A stretch of DNA of 8,607 nt from Streptosporangiaceae bacterium. Its GTDB lineage: Bacteria > Actinomycetota > Actinomycetes > Streptosporangiales > Streptosporangiaceae. The notes under the pieces are model-generated. The model was given only the letters and a program-made list of their open reading frames with translations. It ran no database searches and had not been told where the DNA came from. Positions 1-6,574 of the stretch are shown piece by piece. Within the stretch, counting starts at the first letter, position 1. Each line of letters begins with the position of its first letter. The translations under genes were made by a program, and so were the position numbers. The DNA is taken from assembly GCA_030050125.1 (NCBI GenBank), contig JASIJN010000502.1:1-8607 (forward strand), given 5' to 3'.

Positions 1-44
1 CGGGCCGGTCGCGGCCCTGCGGCGCGCACGGCCGCCGCGCAGGC

Positions 45-1559
45 TCATGTGGCGTCGCCGCTCATGCCGCTGACGCTGCTCACGCTGCTCGCGCCGCGCC
101 GGGGCATGACGCGGTACTGGCCCAGGTCGAAGCGGCGGACCCGGTAACGGTACAGGAAGGTGTGGTCAGGCCAGTTGTTGGTGTTGCGGCCCGAGGCGGT
201 CGTGTACCAGTTGCGGCACCCGCTCTCCCACACCGAGGTGCGGGAGGCCACCGTCACCCACGCATTGAACGATTTCTGCACGTCGGGACGTACGTCGAGC
301 CAGTCAAGGCGCTCCTCGTCGAGGGCCCGCAGTGCCCCGGTCACGTAGCCGATCTGACCTTCGAGCATGTAGATGATCGAATTGCCGCCGAGGTTGGTGT
401 TGGGCCCGTAGAGCATGAAGAAGTTCGGGAAGCCCGAGACGGTGATCCCGAGGTAGGCCTCGGCCCCGTCCCGCCAGGCCTGGTCCAGCCGGCGCCCGCC
501 CAGGCCGGTCACCTGCATCGGGGCCAGGAAGCCGAGCGTCTCGAACCCGGTGCCGTAAATGATCACGTCCGCCTGGCGGTGCGTGCCGTCGGCGGTGATC
601 ACCCCGTCGGCGGCGATCCGCTCGATCGGGTCGGTGACCAGGTCGACGGTGGGACGGGCCAGGGCCGGGTACCAGTCGTTCGAGAACAGCACCCGCTTGC
701 AGCCCATCATGTAGTCGGGCACGCACTTCTCCCGCAGCCGCGGGTCGGCGATCTGCTTGCCGAGCTGGCGGCGCCAGAGCTGCATCGGCCCGGCCAGGAA
801 CCTCGGCGAGAGGACGAAGCCGCTGGTGAGCAGCTCGCCGTAGAGGAAGATCCGCAGCCGGTCGGCCTTGCGCACCACCGCGAACCGCTCGAACAGCCGG
901 TGCTCGGCCTCGCCGTAGGGCCGGTCGGCCTTGGGCAGTATGTAGGGCGCGCTGCGCTGGTACACGTCGACGTGGGCGGCGATCTTGGCCACCTCGGGCA
1001 CGAACTGGATGGCGCTCGCCCCGGTGCCGATGACGGCCACCTTGCGGCCGGTCAGGTCCACGTCGTGGTCCCAGCGCGCGGAGTGCCAGGACGGGCCGGC
1101 GAAGTCGTCGCGGCCCGCGATGTCGGGCAGCGCCGGCCGGCCGAGCTGACCGACCGCGGACACGACGGCGCTGGCCTGGATCGTCTCGCCGTCGGTGAGG
1201 GCGAGGTTCCACACGGCGCGGCGCTCGTCGAACTCGGCGGCGGCGACGCCCGCCCCGAACCGTAGGTGGCGGCCGAGCCCGCGCTCGGCGACCAGCGCGT
1301 GCAGGTAGGCCAGGATCTCCGGACCGGGCGGGAAGCGGCGGCTCCAGCGGCCCGGCAGGAACGAGAACGAGTACAGGTTCGACGGCACGTCGCAGGCGAT
1401 GCCGGGGTAGGTGTTGTCGCGCCAGGTCCCGCCCAGGTCCTCGGCCCGGTCCAGGACCAGGAAGTCCTCGATGCCCGCCCGCTGGAGCGCGACGGCCATG
1501 CCGAGCCCGCCGAACCCGGCACCGACCACGACCACCCGCTGCGGTCTCTGCTCGGGCAT
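45..1559 (-). CDS. Flavin-containing monooxygenase, Baeyer-Villiger type
   Basis: This 504-aa protein is predicted to be an FAD- and NADPH-dependent cytoplasmic monooxygenase that inserts oxygen next to a carbonyl, giving esters or lactones. An N-terminal Rossmann motif GAGFGG (residues 13-18) is followed by GGTWRDNTYPG (43-53), typical of class B flavoproteins. The Baeyer-Villiger fingerprint FxGxxxHxxxW(P/D) is present as FAGPSWHSARWD (153-164). A second dinucleotide motif, GTGASA (178-183), would bind NADPH. The length is normal for the family. The ATG start is preceded by AGGGAGG four bases upstream, so the start is well supported. The next minus-strand element upstream is the broken gene at 1623-2232, 63 nt away. 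The class is secure; the substrate (cyclic ketone, aryl ketone, steroid or a secondary-metabolite intermediate) cannot be read from sequence, and a plain N-hydroxylating flavoprotein is a less likely alternative. Confidence 0.92.
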   Translation of the reverse strand: MPEQRPQRVVVVGAGFGGLGMAVALQRAGIEDFLVLDRAEDLGGTWRDNTYPGIACDVPSNLYSFSFLPGRWSRRFPPGPEILAYLHALVAERGLGRHLRFGAGVAAAEFDERRAVWNLALTDGETIQASAVVSAVGQLGRPALPDIAGRDDFAGPSWHSARWDHDVDLTGRKVAVIGTGASAIQFVPEVAKIAAHVDVYQRSAPYILPKADRPYGEAEHRLFERFAVVRKADRLRIFLYGELLTSGFVLSPRFLAGPMQLWRRQLGKQIADPRLREKCVPDYMMGCKRVLFSNDWYPALARPTVDLVTDPIERIAADGVITADGTHRQADVIIYGTGFETLGFLAPMQVTGLGGRRLDQAWRDGAEAYLGITVSGFPNFFMLYGPNTNLGGNSIIYMLEGQIGYVTGALRALDEERLDWLDVRPDVQKSFNAWVTVASRTSVWESGCRNWYTTASGRNTNNWPDHTFLYRYRVRRFDLGQYRVMPRRGASSVSSVSGMSGDAT

Positions 1560-1563
1560 AAGC

Positions 1564-1570
1564 CCTCCCT
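1564..1570 (-). promoter_or_regulatory. Ribosome binding site of the monooxygenase
   Basis: Read on the minus strand this is AGGGAGG, four bases before the ATG at 1559. It fixes that ATG as the start and argues against longer readings through the spacer towards 1648. Confidence 0.7.
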
Positions 1571-1622
1571 GGCGGTCAAGAACCCGGCACGGGCAGGATA
1601 ACCATCCGGGCCGCCCCGCGGA

Positions 1623-2232
1623 TCAACCGACGATGGCCGGATCGCCATGCCAACGAGTGCCCGGCTGGGCTGCCGCCCATTCCTCGAGGAAGCGGGCTGC
1701 CAGCTCCGGCGGCGCGGCCAGGCCGAACCTGCGCTCGGTGGCGAACGGCGGTGCCGGGTGGTCGTGGTCTTCCGGTGGCCGGCCTTCGCTGCATTGCTTG
1801 CAGATCAGCCGGAGAGTGGCGGTCCAGTCCTGAGCGGCATACCCTGCCTGGCCGAACACATCCGACAGCGCTTGCGCGCCTGTTTCGTCGGCGACTGTGA
1901 CCTGGACTTCTGACCCGAGTCCGGCGTCGGGACGTTCACCACCACGATCCGGGCCGGATCGATCCGCCTGCCCCAGACCACCTCGGCGTGCCCGTCTGGC
2001 GCGAGCCGGACAGGCGCGGGGCCCAGGTCCATCCGCAACTCTCCGGTCCCGTCGGGAACGTGGACGCCGAACCGCCGCCAGGCCTCCCTCGCGGCATCCC
2101 AGCGCCGCAACGCAGTTGCCGCGATGCCCAGGTTCCACCAGGCCGGATCGCCTTTTCACCCGCGTCGGCCTGCAAACGGCCCTGCTCGTTGAGCCCGTCC
2201 GCTTCCAGCCAATTCGCGCGGTCTATACCCAC
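1623..2232 (-). pseudogene. Frameshifted remnant of a TPR-like hypothetical protein
   Basis: Protein-like sequence continues on the minus strand but changes frame twice. From a possible GTG at 2232 it reads a helical segment (NWLEADGLNEQGRLQADAGEK). It then jumps frame near the AAAAGG run (2151-2156) into GDPAWWNLGIAATALRRWDA and a segment ending VVVNVPTPDSG. Near 1910-1920 it jumps again, into EVQVTVADETGAQALSDVFG and a C-terminal part carrying CKQCSEGRP, ending at a TGA at 1623. The middle frame is closed upstream by a TGA at the first break, so no single frame spans the gene. From memory this resembles actinobacterial TPR-like proteins of unknown function with a WWNLGIAATAL segment and a CxxCSEG motif. 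In those I recall extra sequence at the second junction, so an internal deletion is possible. The function is unknown. Sequencing error at one break cannot be excluded, but two breaks favour decay. Confidence 0.6.
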
Positions 2233-2294
2233 CGGGCAAGCGTGCCATGATCGGGGCGGCGGCTACCAGGGAGCGGGGCGGGATCTCACCGCGC

Positions 2295-2338
2295 GGCGGC
2301 CCGGCCTCCGGCGGTTGCGCGGCCCGCGGCGGGCCGCC
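2295..2338 (+). repeat. Overlapping inverted repeats before the acyl-CoA synthetase
   Basis: GGCGGCCCG (2295-2303) pairs perfectly with CGGGCCGCC (2330-2338). A second perfect hairpin, GGCCCG (2321-2326) with CGGGCC (2330-2335), uses the same right arm, so the two cannot form together. The right arm touches the proposed ribosome binding site at 2339. This could affect translation of the downstream gene, but GC-rich DNA makes such repeats easily by chance. Confidence 0.3.
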
Positions 2339-2345
2339 AGGGTGG
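2339..2345 (+). promoter_or_regulatory. Probable ribosome binding site of the acyl-CoA synthetase
   Basis: AGGGTGG lies five bases before the GTG at 2351. It supports that GTG over the GTG codons at 2342 and 2345, which overlap this site, and over the open frame that extends back to 1988 across the broken gene. Confidence 0.45.
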
Positions 2346-2350
2346 TGCCC

Positions 2351-3982
2351 GTGAGGGAGAATTTCGCGACGGTGCTGGAGACCGTGGCGGACGTGCGGGC
2401 CGACCGCACCGTGGTCACGCACGGGGACCGCAGCCGGACCTGGGGCCAGCTGGACGAGCGCGCGTCGCGGCTGGCCGCGTTCCTGGCCGGGCACGGGATC
2501 GGCGCCGAGGCCCGGGTGGCGATCGCGCTGTACAACGGCATCGAGTACCTGGAGAGCGTCTTCGCCGTGCTCAAGGTGCGGGCCATCCCGGTGAACGTCA
2601 ACTACCGGTACCGGCCGGAGGAAATGCGGCACCTGTTCGACGACGCGCAGGTGGCCGCGGTCATCTTCGACGCGTCGCTGGCCGGGCAGGTGGCGCAGGC
2701 CCGGGCCGGGGCGCGAAGCGTGCGCACGCTGGTGCAGGTCGGCGACGCGCCCGCCGCCGCGGACGGCGTCAGCCGCTACGACCAGGTGATCGGCGAAGCC
2801 GCTCCGCTGCCCCGGACCAAGCGCGGCGTGGACCACTGGCTGATGTACACCGGCGGCACAACGGGCAAGCCCAAGGGCGTGCTGGTCAGCCACGCCTGGC
2901 TGTATCCGGTCGCCTCCGCCAACGGCTGGCGGCTCATCGGCGAGCCGGTTCCTGACTCCCTCGGCGAGCTGCGCGCGGCCGCGCGGCGGCTGAGCCCGCG
3001 CGGCGATGCGATGGTGTGCCTTCCGGCGCCTCCGCTCATGCACGCCACCGGCATGTACACCACGCTGGGCGCGCTGCTGGCCAGCGGCCGGGTGGTCTAC
3101 CTGACCGCGCGCTCCTACGACCCGGACGAGCTGGCGCGCACCGTGGGAGAGCAGCGCGTGGACACGGTCTCGATCGTCGGCGACGTGTTCGCGCTGCCGC
3201 TGGCCGATGCGCTGGACCGGGCCGCCCGGGCGGGCCGGCCGTACGACCTGACCAGCCTGCGGCGCATGCTGAGCGTCGGCGTTACCTGGAGCGCCGAGGT
3301 CAAGCGCCGGCTGCTGCGGCACGGCGACTTCGTCTGCCGGGACCTGATCGCCGCGTCCGAGGGCGGCCCGTTCGCGGTGAGCGAGACCAGGCGCGGCGAC
3401 GACGCCGTCACCGCCCGGTTCACGCTGATCCCCGGCGCCCGGGTCATCAACGAGGCGGGCCGCGACGTGGTGCCCGGCTCGGGCCGGGTCGGCATGCTCG
3501 CCGCGCCCGCGGACGACGAGATCGGCTACCTGGGCGACAACCAGAAGACCGCGCAGACGTTCCGCACCTTCGGCGGCAGCCGGTGGGTGGTCACCGGCGA
3601 CCTCGCCTCGCTGGAGGCCGACGGCTCGATCACGTTCCGCGGCCGCGGCAGCCGGGTCATCAACACCGGCGGCGAGAAGGTGTTCGCCGAGGAGGTCGAG
3701 CAGGTCATCATCGACCACCCCGGCGTCCGCGACGCGCTGGTGGTCGGGCTGCCCGACCAGCGTTTCGGGCAGCGCGTGGCCGCGGTGGTGGCGCAGGCCG
3801 CGGACGGTGAGCTGACCGAGGACGCGGTGGCCGCCCACGTCGCGCAGCGGCTGGCCGGCTACAAGAAGCCGCGCACCGTGGTGTTCGTCCCCGAGGTCCG
3901 GCGCAGCCCGTCCGGCAAGGCCGACCTGCGATGGGCCGAGGCCACCGCCGCCGCGGCGCGAGGCCGGGACGACCGCCCGTGA
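2351..3982 (+). CDS. Acyl-CoA synthetase (AMP-forming), FadD19-like
   Basis: This enzyme of about 543 aa joins a carboxylic acid to CoA through an acyl-adenylate, using ATP. The phosphate-binding loop YTGGTTGKPKGV is at residues 166-177 and a SEGG motif (336-339) sits where the family has its adenine-site Ser/Thr-Glu. TGDL with the ATP-ribose aspartate at 417, a hinge-type RGRGSRVINTGGEKVFAEEVE stretch, and the C-terminal catalytic lysine in SPSGKADLRW (Lys523) complete the set. All the key residues appear intact. Overall sequence and length recall FadD19/FadD17-type mycobacterial synthetases for steroid side chains or medium/long acids; that is from memory and the substrate is not proven. 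The frame is open back to 1988, but the first part overlaps the minus-strand remnant and has no family homology, so GTG 2351 is chosen. It probably heads an operon with the next two genes. Confidence 0.9.
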   Translation: MRENFATVLETVADVRADRTVVTHGDRSRTWGQLDERASRLAAFLAGHGIGAEARVAIALYNGIEYLESVFAVLKVRAIPVNVNYRYRPEEMRHLFDDAQVAAVIFDASLAGQVAQARAGARSVRTLVQVGDAPAAADGVSRYDQVIGEAAPLPRTKRGVDHWLMYTGGTTGKPKGVLVSHAWLYPVASANGWRLIGEPVPDSLGELRAAARRLSPRGDAMVCLPAPPLMHATGMYTTLGALLASGRVVYLTARSYDPDELARTVGEQRVDTVSIVGDVFALPLADALDRAARAGRPYDLTSLRRMLSVGVTWSAEVKRRLLRHGDFVCRDLIAASEGGPFAVSETRRGDDAVTARFTLIPGARVINEAGRDVVPGSGRVGMLAAPADDEIGYLGDNQKTAQTFRTFGGSRWVVTGDLASLEADGSITFRGRGSRVINTGGEKVFAEEVEQVIIDHPGVRDALVVGLPDQRFGQRVAAVVAQAADGELTEDAVAAHVAQRLAGYKKPRTVVFVPEVRRSPSGKADLRWAEATAAAARGRDDRP

Positions 3983-4051
3983 CCGGTCCGGTGGCTTTGA
4001 CGCCACGTCTGGCGGCTCATGCCGTCCGCTGAGCCGGAGGTAACCTCGCTG

Positions 4052-4786
4052 ATGACCTTTCTCACCGAAATCCGCGATACCATCGCTCCCGGCCGCCACG
4101 GCCGGCACGGGCCGCTGCCGCCCCTGCTGCTCCTCATGACCCTGGTCACCGGCCTGGTGGACGCGTTCAGCTACCTGGTGCTGGGACACGTGTTCGTCGC
4201 CAACATGACCGGCAACATCGTCTTCCTCGGGTTCGCCCTGGCCGGCGCCGGCGGCTTCTCGATCGTCGCGTCCGCGACGGCGCTGGCCGCGTTCGCCGTC
4301 GGCGCCCTGGTGGGCGGCAGGATAGGCGCCGTGCACGCCGAGCACCGCGCGCGGCTGCACAGCTCGGCCGCGGCGGTCCAGGCCGTGTTCCTCGCGGTCG
4401 GCGTCGTCCTCGCCGCCGTCGGCGCTACCCCGCTTCCCGCCGGGTACCGCTACGCGCTCATCGTCGTGCTGGCGCTGTCGATGGGAGTTCAGAACGCCGC
4501 CGCCCGCAAGATCGCGGTTCCCGATCTCACCACCACGGTGCTGACGCTGACCATCGTCGGGATCACCGCCGACAGCCGCCTGGCGGGCGGAGGCGGGTCG
4601 AGGGCGGGACGGCGGCTGGTCGCCACGGCCACGATGCTGGCGGGCGCCGTGGTCGGCGCGGCGCTCGTCGTGCATGCCCACCGCTTCTACCCGCTCCTGA
4701 TCGCGCTGATCGCGACCGGCATCGGCGCCGCGGCGAGCTACGTGCTCGGACGGTCGGACCCGGAGTGGGTCCGCGCCTCCGCCTAG
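4052..4786 (+). CDS. DUF1275 (YoaK family) integral membrane protein
   Basis: This 244-aa hydrophobic protein has about six predicted membrane helices, roughly at residues 24-45, 48-66, 70-92, 108-126, 132-150 and 178-220 (the last may be two). The family signature is clear: TGLVDAFSYLVLGHVFVANMTGN (described as residues 33-55, with the Asp at 37 and Asn at 51 and 55), then GVQNAAARK (145-153) and LTTTVLTLT (159-167). DUF1275 proteins are inner-membrane proteins of unknown function; transport has been suggested but not shown. An alternative ATG at 4019 adds 11 polar residues. I prefer 4052 because GGAGG (4036-4040) lies upstream, although 11 bases away is rather far. It follows the synthetase by about 70 nt (36 nt if the earlier ATG is used) and precedes the DUF2090 gene by 30 nt, so co-transcription is likely. 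Confidence 0.85.
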   Translation: MTFLTEIRDTIAPGRHGRHGPLPPLLLLMTLVTGLVDAFSYLVLGHVFVANMTGNIVFLGFALAGAGGFSIVASATALAAFAVGALVGGRIGAVHAEHRARLHSSAAAVQAVFLAVGVVLAAVGATPLPAGYRYALIVVLALSMGVQNAAARKIAVPDLTTTVLTLTIVGITADSRLAGGGGSRAGRRLVATATMLAGAVVGAALVVHAHRFYPLLIALIATGIGAAASYVLGRSDPEWVRASA

Positions 4787-4816
4787 AACACCGGCAATCG
4801 GGGAAAGGCAAGGATC

Positions 4817-5950
4817 ATGACCGAGACCACAGGAACGCCCGTCGGGCCGCCGTCGCCCGCGCAGCCGCTGTTCATCCTGGCCATGGACCATCGCGACTCG
4901 TTCGGCCGGACCCTGTTCGGCGTGAAAGGCGAGCCGACCGGCGAGCAGCTCGCCGCCATGCGCGACGCGAAGTCGCTCATTTTCACGGCCGCCCGGCGGC
5001 TGGTCGGCACCGACCTGGGCGGCGGACAGCTCGGGGTGCTGGTCGACGAGCGGCTCGGCGCCGACGTCGCCCGCCAGGCCAAGGCGGCCGGCTTCATCCT
5101 GGCCATGCCGGTCGAGGTGAGCGGCGCCGACCGGTTCACGTTCGAATACGGCGACGACTTTCCCGCGCACGTCGAGGCGTTCGACCCGGACTGGATCAAG
5201 GTCCTGCTGCGCTTCAACCCGGCCGACCCGGCCGAGCTCCGGCAGGCGCAGACCCAGACCCTGCGCCGGCTCAGCGACTGGGCGCAGGCCAGCCGCCGTC
5301 ACTGGCTGCTCGAGCTGCTGGTCCCGCCCACCCGGGAGCAGCTCGCCGCCCACGACGACCAGGCTCTCTACGACGAGCAGCAGCGGCCCAAGCTCACGGT
5401 CGAGGTGATCGCCTCGCTCACCGAGGGCGGGGTCCGCCCCCGCATCTGGAAGCTCGAGGGATACGAGACCACGGCCGGCGCGCAGCTCGTCCTGGACGCC
5501 GTGCGCGAGTACGGCGGCCGGGCCGACTCGTGCATCGTGCTGGGCCGCAACGCCCCGCAGCGGCAGGTCGACCACTGGCTCGACGTCGCCGGCCCGTTGC
5601 AGGGCTTCGTCGGCTTCGCGATCGGGCGCAGCATCTGGGACGAGCCGATCGCCGACCACCTGGCCGGCCGGACCGACCGGGATGCCACCGAGGCCAGGAT
5701 CGCCGAGCGGTACGGCCACTTCATCCGGCGGTACCTGCAGGCCGACGTGTCGCCCGGCGAGGACGCGCACGCGCTCGACGAGCCGTTCACCTTCGCCCAC
5801 CCGCGGCTCACCCCCGACCGGGAGGCCGCCATCCGCAAGGCGGCCGGGAGCGCCGATCCCCGGGGCAGCCGCCTGCCGGCCTGGATGGCCCAGTCGCTGC
5901 TGGCCGAGGTCGACGCGCTGCGCGCCGACGAGAGCGACCGCCCGGCCTAG
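4817..5950 (+). CDS. Free-standing DUF2090 protein, IolC-type aldolase domain
   Basis: This 377-aa cytoplasmic protein matches the DUF2090 domain, a TIM-barrel aldolase-like fold usually found as the C-terminal half of IolC (5-dehydro-2-deoxygluconokinase) proteins. That domain is linked to cleavage of 2-deoxy-5-keto-gluconate 6-phosphate in inositol breakdown. Signatures seen are LAMDHRDSF (residues 21-29), DWIKVLLRFNP with Lys128, and RIWKLEGYET with Lys212. The last resembles the Schiff-base lysine strand of class I aldolases such as LacD; assigning Lys212 as catalytic is inference. No PfkB sugar kinase domain is attached and no kinase or other iol gene is in the window. GGGAAAGG (4801-4808) lies eight bases before the ATG. 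The N-terminal ~15 residues are Pro/Thr-rich and probably disordered. The real substrate could be a different phosphorylated sugar acid. Confidence 0.82.
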   Translation: MTETTGTPVGPPSPAQPLFILAMDHRDSFGRTLFGVKGEPTGEQLAAMRDAKSLIFTAARRLVGTDLGGGQLGVLVDERLGADVARQAKAAGFILAMPVEVSGADRFTFEYGDDFPAHVEAFDPDWIKVLLRFNPADPAELRQAQTQTLRRLSDWAQASRRHWLLELLVPPTREQLAAHDDQALYDEQQRPKLTVEVIASLTEGGVRPRIWKLEGYETTAGAQLVLDAVREYGGRADSCIVLGRNAPQRQVDHWLDVAGPLQGFVGFAIGRSIWDEPIADHLAGRTDRDATEARIAERYGHFIRRYLQADVSPGEDAHALDEPFTFAHPRLTPDREAAIRKAAGSADPRGSRLPAWMAQSLLAEVDALRADESDRPA

Positions 5951-5991
5951 CCGAAGTTCCGGGCGAGAACACCGCCCCTGGTTCACGCGGA

Positions 5992-6110
5992 TGTTTCATG
6001 CTGGACACGGCGGCCACACATACGTGTTGCACGCTGATGTGTCGCCCGGGCCAGGCCGGGCCGACGAGGCCAGGCGGCACGCCAGTGCCGGGAGGGGACC
6101 GGATCGTTGA
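5992..6110 (+). CDS. Possible small ORF coupled to the next gene
   Basis: ATG 5992 opens a 39-codon frame (MFHAGHGGHTYVL, then a Gly/Arg/Pro-rich tail) whose TGA at 6108-6110 overlaps the TTG start of the next gene as TTGA. Such an overlap is common in translationally coupled gene pairs. No good ribosome binding site is seen before 5992 and the peptide matches nothing I know, so it may be chance. A second frame from ATG 5998 starts MLDTAATHTCCTLMCRPG but runs on to 6204 inside the next gene. Confidence 0.2.
6091..6097 (+). promoter_or_regulatory. Ribosome binding site selecting the TTG start at 6107
   Basis: GGAGGGG ends nine bases before the TTG at 6107. This is a strong site at good spacing; it supports an unusual TTG start, after which the product reads IKVGKPTRDG. 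Confidence 0.6.
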
Positions 6111-6397
6111 TCAAGGTAGGCAAGCCGACGCGCGACGGCACGGTTCGCGTCACGTTCGTGTTGCCGGCGACGGAGCCAGCCGGCGCCGTGTCCGTGGTGG
6201 GTGACTTCAACGACTGGAATCCCTACGCGCATCCGCTGCGCAAGCGCGCGAACGGCATCCGCAGCGCCGTGGTGACCATCCCCGCGGGTACCACCCTCCA
6301 CTTTCGTTACCTGGCCGAGGGCGGCGTGTGGTTCGACGACGAGACCGCCGAGCCGGCCGCGAACGCGCCCGGGTCGAGCTTCACCGTCCCGGGCTGA
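6107..6397 (+). CDS. Isoamylase early-set (glycogen-binding-like) domain protein
   Basis: This 96-aa protein consists of a single immunoglobulin-like early-set domain of the kind found at the N-terminus of isoamylases and branching enzymes and in the AMPK beta glycogen-binding module. The core is VSVVGDFNDWNPYAHPL (residues 28-44), followed by a basic turn RKRANG (45-50) and HFRYLAEGGVWFDDE (65-79). Trp37 and Trp75 lie at places that in related carbohydrate-binding modules contact glucan. There is no catalytic domain, signal peptide or membrane segment, so it is a small cytoplasmic protein that may bind alpha-glucan or act as a partner subunit; neither is demonstrated. Short stand-alone proteins of this kind are known in actinobacteria. 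It starts with TTG behind a strong ribosome binding site. The nearest upstream gene ends 156 nt before, and it may have its own promoter, though none was recognised. Confidence 0.82.
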   Translation: MIKVGKPTRDGTVRVTFVLPATEPAGAVSVVGDFNDWNPYAHPLRKRANGIRSAVVTIPAGTTLHFRYLAEGGVWFDDETAEPAANAPGSSFTVPG

Positions 6398-6574
6398 CCG
6401 ACACCGCCGGGCCCCGATCCACGGCGCCAGCTCGCTAAATGGCCAGTCAACGCGGACTTCATGACCGGTTAAGCCGCGGGCTTTAGGTTCGATCAAACAG
6501 CATCGGGATCTTGGCCCGTGCCAGGCGTGGCCGCCCGCGGGGCGGCCGGCCGTCCCGGCGGAAGTGGGGGGATC
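6398..6574 (+). other. Intergenic gap with a small hairpin
   Basis: This gap of 177 nt is less GC-rich in its centre than the flanking genes, which fits a promoter-bearing region for the aminotransferase operon. It contains a perfect 5-bp hairpin AAGCC-GCG-GGCTT (6471-6483). There is no following T-run, so it is a poor intrinsic terminator. I could not identify confident -35 and -10 boxes. Confidence 0.3.

Noticed and set aside
1..44. End of another gene at the left edge
   Set aside because: Only 44 bases are present, GC-rich with small inverted segments; neither a coding frame nor a terminator can be supported.
162..1265. Plus-strand open frame opposite the monooxygenase
   Set aside because: The minus strand encodes intact FAD, NADPH and Baeyer-Villiger motifs; the plus reading has low complexity and no recognisable domain.
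1988..2350. N-terminal extension of the acyl-CoA synthetase
   Set aside because: It overlaps the minus-strand gene remnant, resembles no synthetase N-terminus, and family length is reached from GTG 2351.
5956..5984. GTTC/GAAC half-sites (5956-5959, 5967-5970, 5981-5984) as an operator
   Set aside because: The arms are only four bases long, with unequal spacing and no matching known operator.
2156..5986. Very long minus-strand open frame (about 1276 codons) across the plus-strand operon
   Set aside because: It lies antisense to three genes with clear family motifs. Its translation is Gly/Arg/Ala/Asp-rich with no domain, as expected for a shadow frame in GC-rich coding DNA.
5998..6204. Cysteine-containing leader peptide (THTCCTLMC) as an attenuator
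   Set aside because: The frame does not stop early but runs into the next gene, there is no convincing ribosome binding site, and the immediate downstream gene has no tie to cysteine metabolism.
6471..6483. Intrinsic terminator after the early-set domain gene
   Set aside because: The stem is only five pairs and no T-run follows; it also lies over 70 nt after the stop codon.
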